A DNA stretch of 64,000 bases from Lepiota brunneoincarnata (lineage: Eukaryota > Basidiomycota > Agaricomycetes > Agaricales > Agaricaceae): NCBI GenBank assembly GCA_023014365.1, contig JAEBUN010000001.1:682001-746000 (forward strand). The letters are read 5' to 3'. Shown here piece after piece: positions 62,578 to 64,000 of the stretch. Numbering within the stretch: position 1 is the first letter of the stretch; the number at the start of each line of letters is the position of its first letter. The notes beneath the pieces were generated by a model, which searched no databases, was not told the DNA's origin, and worked only from the letters and a program-made list of their open reading frames with translations. The position numbers and the translations under genes were made by a program.

Positions 62578-64000
62578 TCACTCAAGGTCTTCTAGAACAG
62601 ACTCCAGATCCTGAGTCATCGGGAAAGTGAGGAAGAGAAGCGATTTGAGCTCCTCAAATTCCTTGTATGTCAGGACCCCCGGAAAGCTGTTGGTGAACTC
62701 AAAGAATGCCCGGACGTCTTCAAGGGAGTTGGCCATACCCATCTCTACAAAAGCCACGTCATTACCATCCAAGGCAGTCCTGGTAGCTTGCATCTCCTGG
62801 ACAAATTGGTAAACTACACGGCAGTGGTGAAACGCCGAAGCCTCGTAAGCGACGCGGTTTGCCTCCAGGCTGACCAAGCTAGAGGACACAACACGCGCGA
62901 ACACGGCCAGATCTAGAAAAATAAAGAGAATAAGAAAAGGGAAAAATAGTGAACAGAGAAACTTATGGTATTCACTGGTCAGTGAGGATGTGACCAGGGC
63001 GTTCACAACGCCGGCCGAAACCCGGGGATGGTCCGCGAAGGTACAAGGGTAGTTGTACAAGTCGCAGCTGCGACACTTCTTACCCTTGCCCAGAGGCTCG
63101 CACTCCAACTTACAAGCAGCGCAAGAAGGACACCGAGACCGAGGTGGCACGTACTGGAGCAGATGTCAAAGCCGTCAGTAAGGAACCACGAGAAAACTTG
63201 GAGAACGTACCGAAAGCTGGCTAGCTGCCAGCAGCCTAGGAAAGTCCTCACAAAAGAGCGGGACTGGGTGCCAGTATCCATGGTCCCAAATAATTTTGGC
63301 CTCAGAGCGCCGAATGCAAGCCCAGGGAACATATTTCTTTGTCCGCGTGTTGGAACTCTTCTTGGACAAAAGGACGCATTGTTGACGTGACGGGCCAGCA
63401 TGAGGGGACTCTTGAGGGATCTCCAGAACCACTGGGCTAGGCAAACGAGAAGGGACAGGGGTCGGAGAAGCTAAGAATGCGTCTTGAAAAACAAAAGTCG
63501 GTTCTTGAGGGGCAGGCGAAGGCTCCAGAAGGAGCTCCAAATCTGGCAAAGGAGAAATCTCCACGGCGCTTGCGGGAGACGCGACTGGAGCGCCAGCTAA
63601 GTGAGGTGGTGATGGTGTTGGGCACCTAGGCGAAGCCAGCACATGTTTCCCATCCAGAGACGAGGACCAGCTAAAAATTTTAAAGAGGTCGGCTTGAGAG
63701 ACCTCAGGGACTGGAGAACGCGATGGCAAGTTTGAATTCACCAAAAATAAAGGCATAGGGGGCGGCGTCAATGGTTTCGCCTTCTGTTTTCCTTTAAGGG
63801 CAGCTGGGATACGTGCTAAAGCAGAAGTTAGCAGAAAGGACAAATATACCTTGTAAAAGACTAAGCTTACGCGTTGAAACAGTCGAAGAGGCTACGGGAG
63901 AGGAGGGGCGGTTTGTTGAAGGGCCCGGCACCTCTGAACCTGATGCAATACCCAGGGGAGGGAGCACCAGCGAGCCTTCACCGTCAAAGGAGTGCAGAGA
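62578..64000 (-). CDS. Antisense accessory gene A of Gypsy-3: Zn(II)2Cys6-type protein (5' end outside window)
   Basis: Exons (from the window edge) 64000-63871, 63815-63211, 63153-62967 and 62912-62578 join in frame without stops, so at least 418 residues. After a Pro/Ser-rich N-terminal region comes a perfect binuclear cluster spacing, C-x2-C-x6-C-x8-C-x2-C-x6-C, beginning RCPSCAACKLEC and ending DLYNYPCTF (DNA about 63050-63140). A helical C-terminal region reads VEMGMANSLEDVRAFFEF. Proteins with this cluster normally bind DNA as fungal transcription regulators; a role in element control is inference. The donor of the last intron reads ATAAGT (62966-62961) where the Gypsy-2 copy keeps GTAAGT, so splicing may fail here. 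Confidence 0.8.

Larger units (their letters stand above)
53992..63869. repeat. Dispersed palindrome TAAGCTTA, often extended to CTAAGCTTAG
   Basis: I count 18 exact TAAGCTTA octamers by eye, near 53993, 55444, 55515, 56672, 56793, 57170, 58379, 58918, 58973, 59165, 59328, 60079, 60541, 60816, 61363, 61404, 62005 and 63862. Full CTAAGCTTAG decamers occur at 53992, 55514, 56671, 56792, 58917, 60078 and 60815. Each family LTR adds about four octamers. Gypsy-1 (about 7 kb) has one, at 8841-8850; the gene island 42-51 kb has none. Confidence 0.9.

Noticed and set aside
62578..64000. Gene A as an ordinary host transcription factor next to a retrotransposon
   Set aside because: A second copy occupies the same place in Gypsy-2 between the polypurine tract/3' LTR and pol; chance adjacency twice is unlikely, though gene capture from a host is possible.

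Overview
The window looks like a repeat-dominated stretch of an Agaricomycete (mushroom-forming basidiomycete) genome. The reasons are short 45-60 bp GT..AG introns, several Ty3/Gypsy lineages, a BED-finger hAT transposon, a Plavaka-like transposase start and hypothetical-protein families of the kind common in mushrooms. No rRNA, tRNA or CRISPR array was seen. The species cannot be named from the sequence.

Layout. 1-2976: a decayed Gypsy pol fragment (copy 0) cut by two solo LTRs with target duplications. 2977-13420: Gypsy-1 on the minus strand, with gag, protease and an uninterrupted 1249-codon pol, then three small membrane-protein ORFs, then the end of an antisense gene (gene B). 13421-15635: an unexplained stretch with one solo LTR. 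15636-41660: Gypsy-2 on the minus strand, CpG-depleted and heavily nested. Its order is 3' LTR, polypurine tract, two antisense genes (A and B), then pol, protease and gag. It is interrupted by a solo LTR, a complete 9.4-kb Gypsy-D (itself holding two solo LTRs), a 3.5-kb hAT element and another solo LTR. 42.1-51.0 kb: a gene island with an intact four-exon minus gene, a divergent two-exon plus gene, a ~900-codon gene with one stop codon, and the start of a Plavaka-like transposase. 51013-64000: Gypsy-3 on the plus strand, CpG-rich and younger, interrupting the transposase. It has 5' LTR, primer-binding site split by a solo LTR, gag, protease and pol, followed by antisense genes B and A, which run off the window.

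The main result is an element architecture shared by Gypsy-1, -2 and -3. Gag, protease and pol lie in three frames joined by two predicted -1 slippery heptamers (GGGTTTY, then AAATTTT). Downstream of pol, tail-to-tail and on the opposite strand, lie intron-containing accessory genes. Gene A (seen in Gypsy-2 and -3) has a canonical Zn(II)2Cys6 cluster. Gene B (seen in all three) encodes a 341-residue protein; in Gypsy-3 its six exons join in frame with no stop, while pro-pol of the same copy carries five stop codons. The Gypsy-2 3' LTR and polypurine tract lie beyond the antisense genes, so these belong to the element and are not flanking host genes.

Gypsy-2/3 also carry a dense dispersed palindrome, (C)TAAGCTTA(G), found inside coding sequence, introns and LTRs. 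It is nearly absent from Gypsy-1 and from the gene island. Differences between copies are mostly CpG to TpG/CpA changes, as expected from cytosine methylation.
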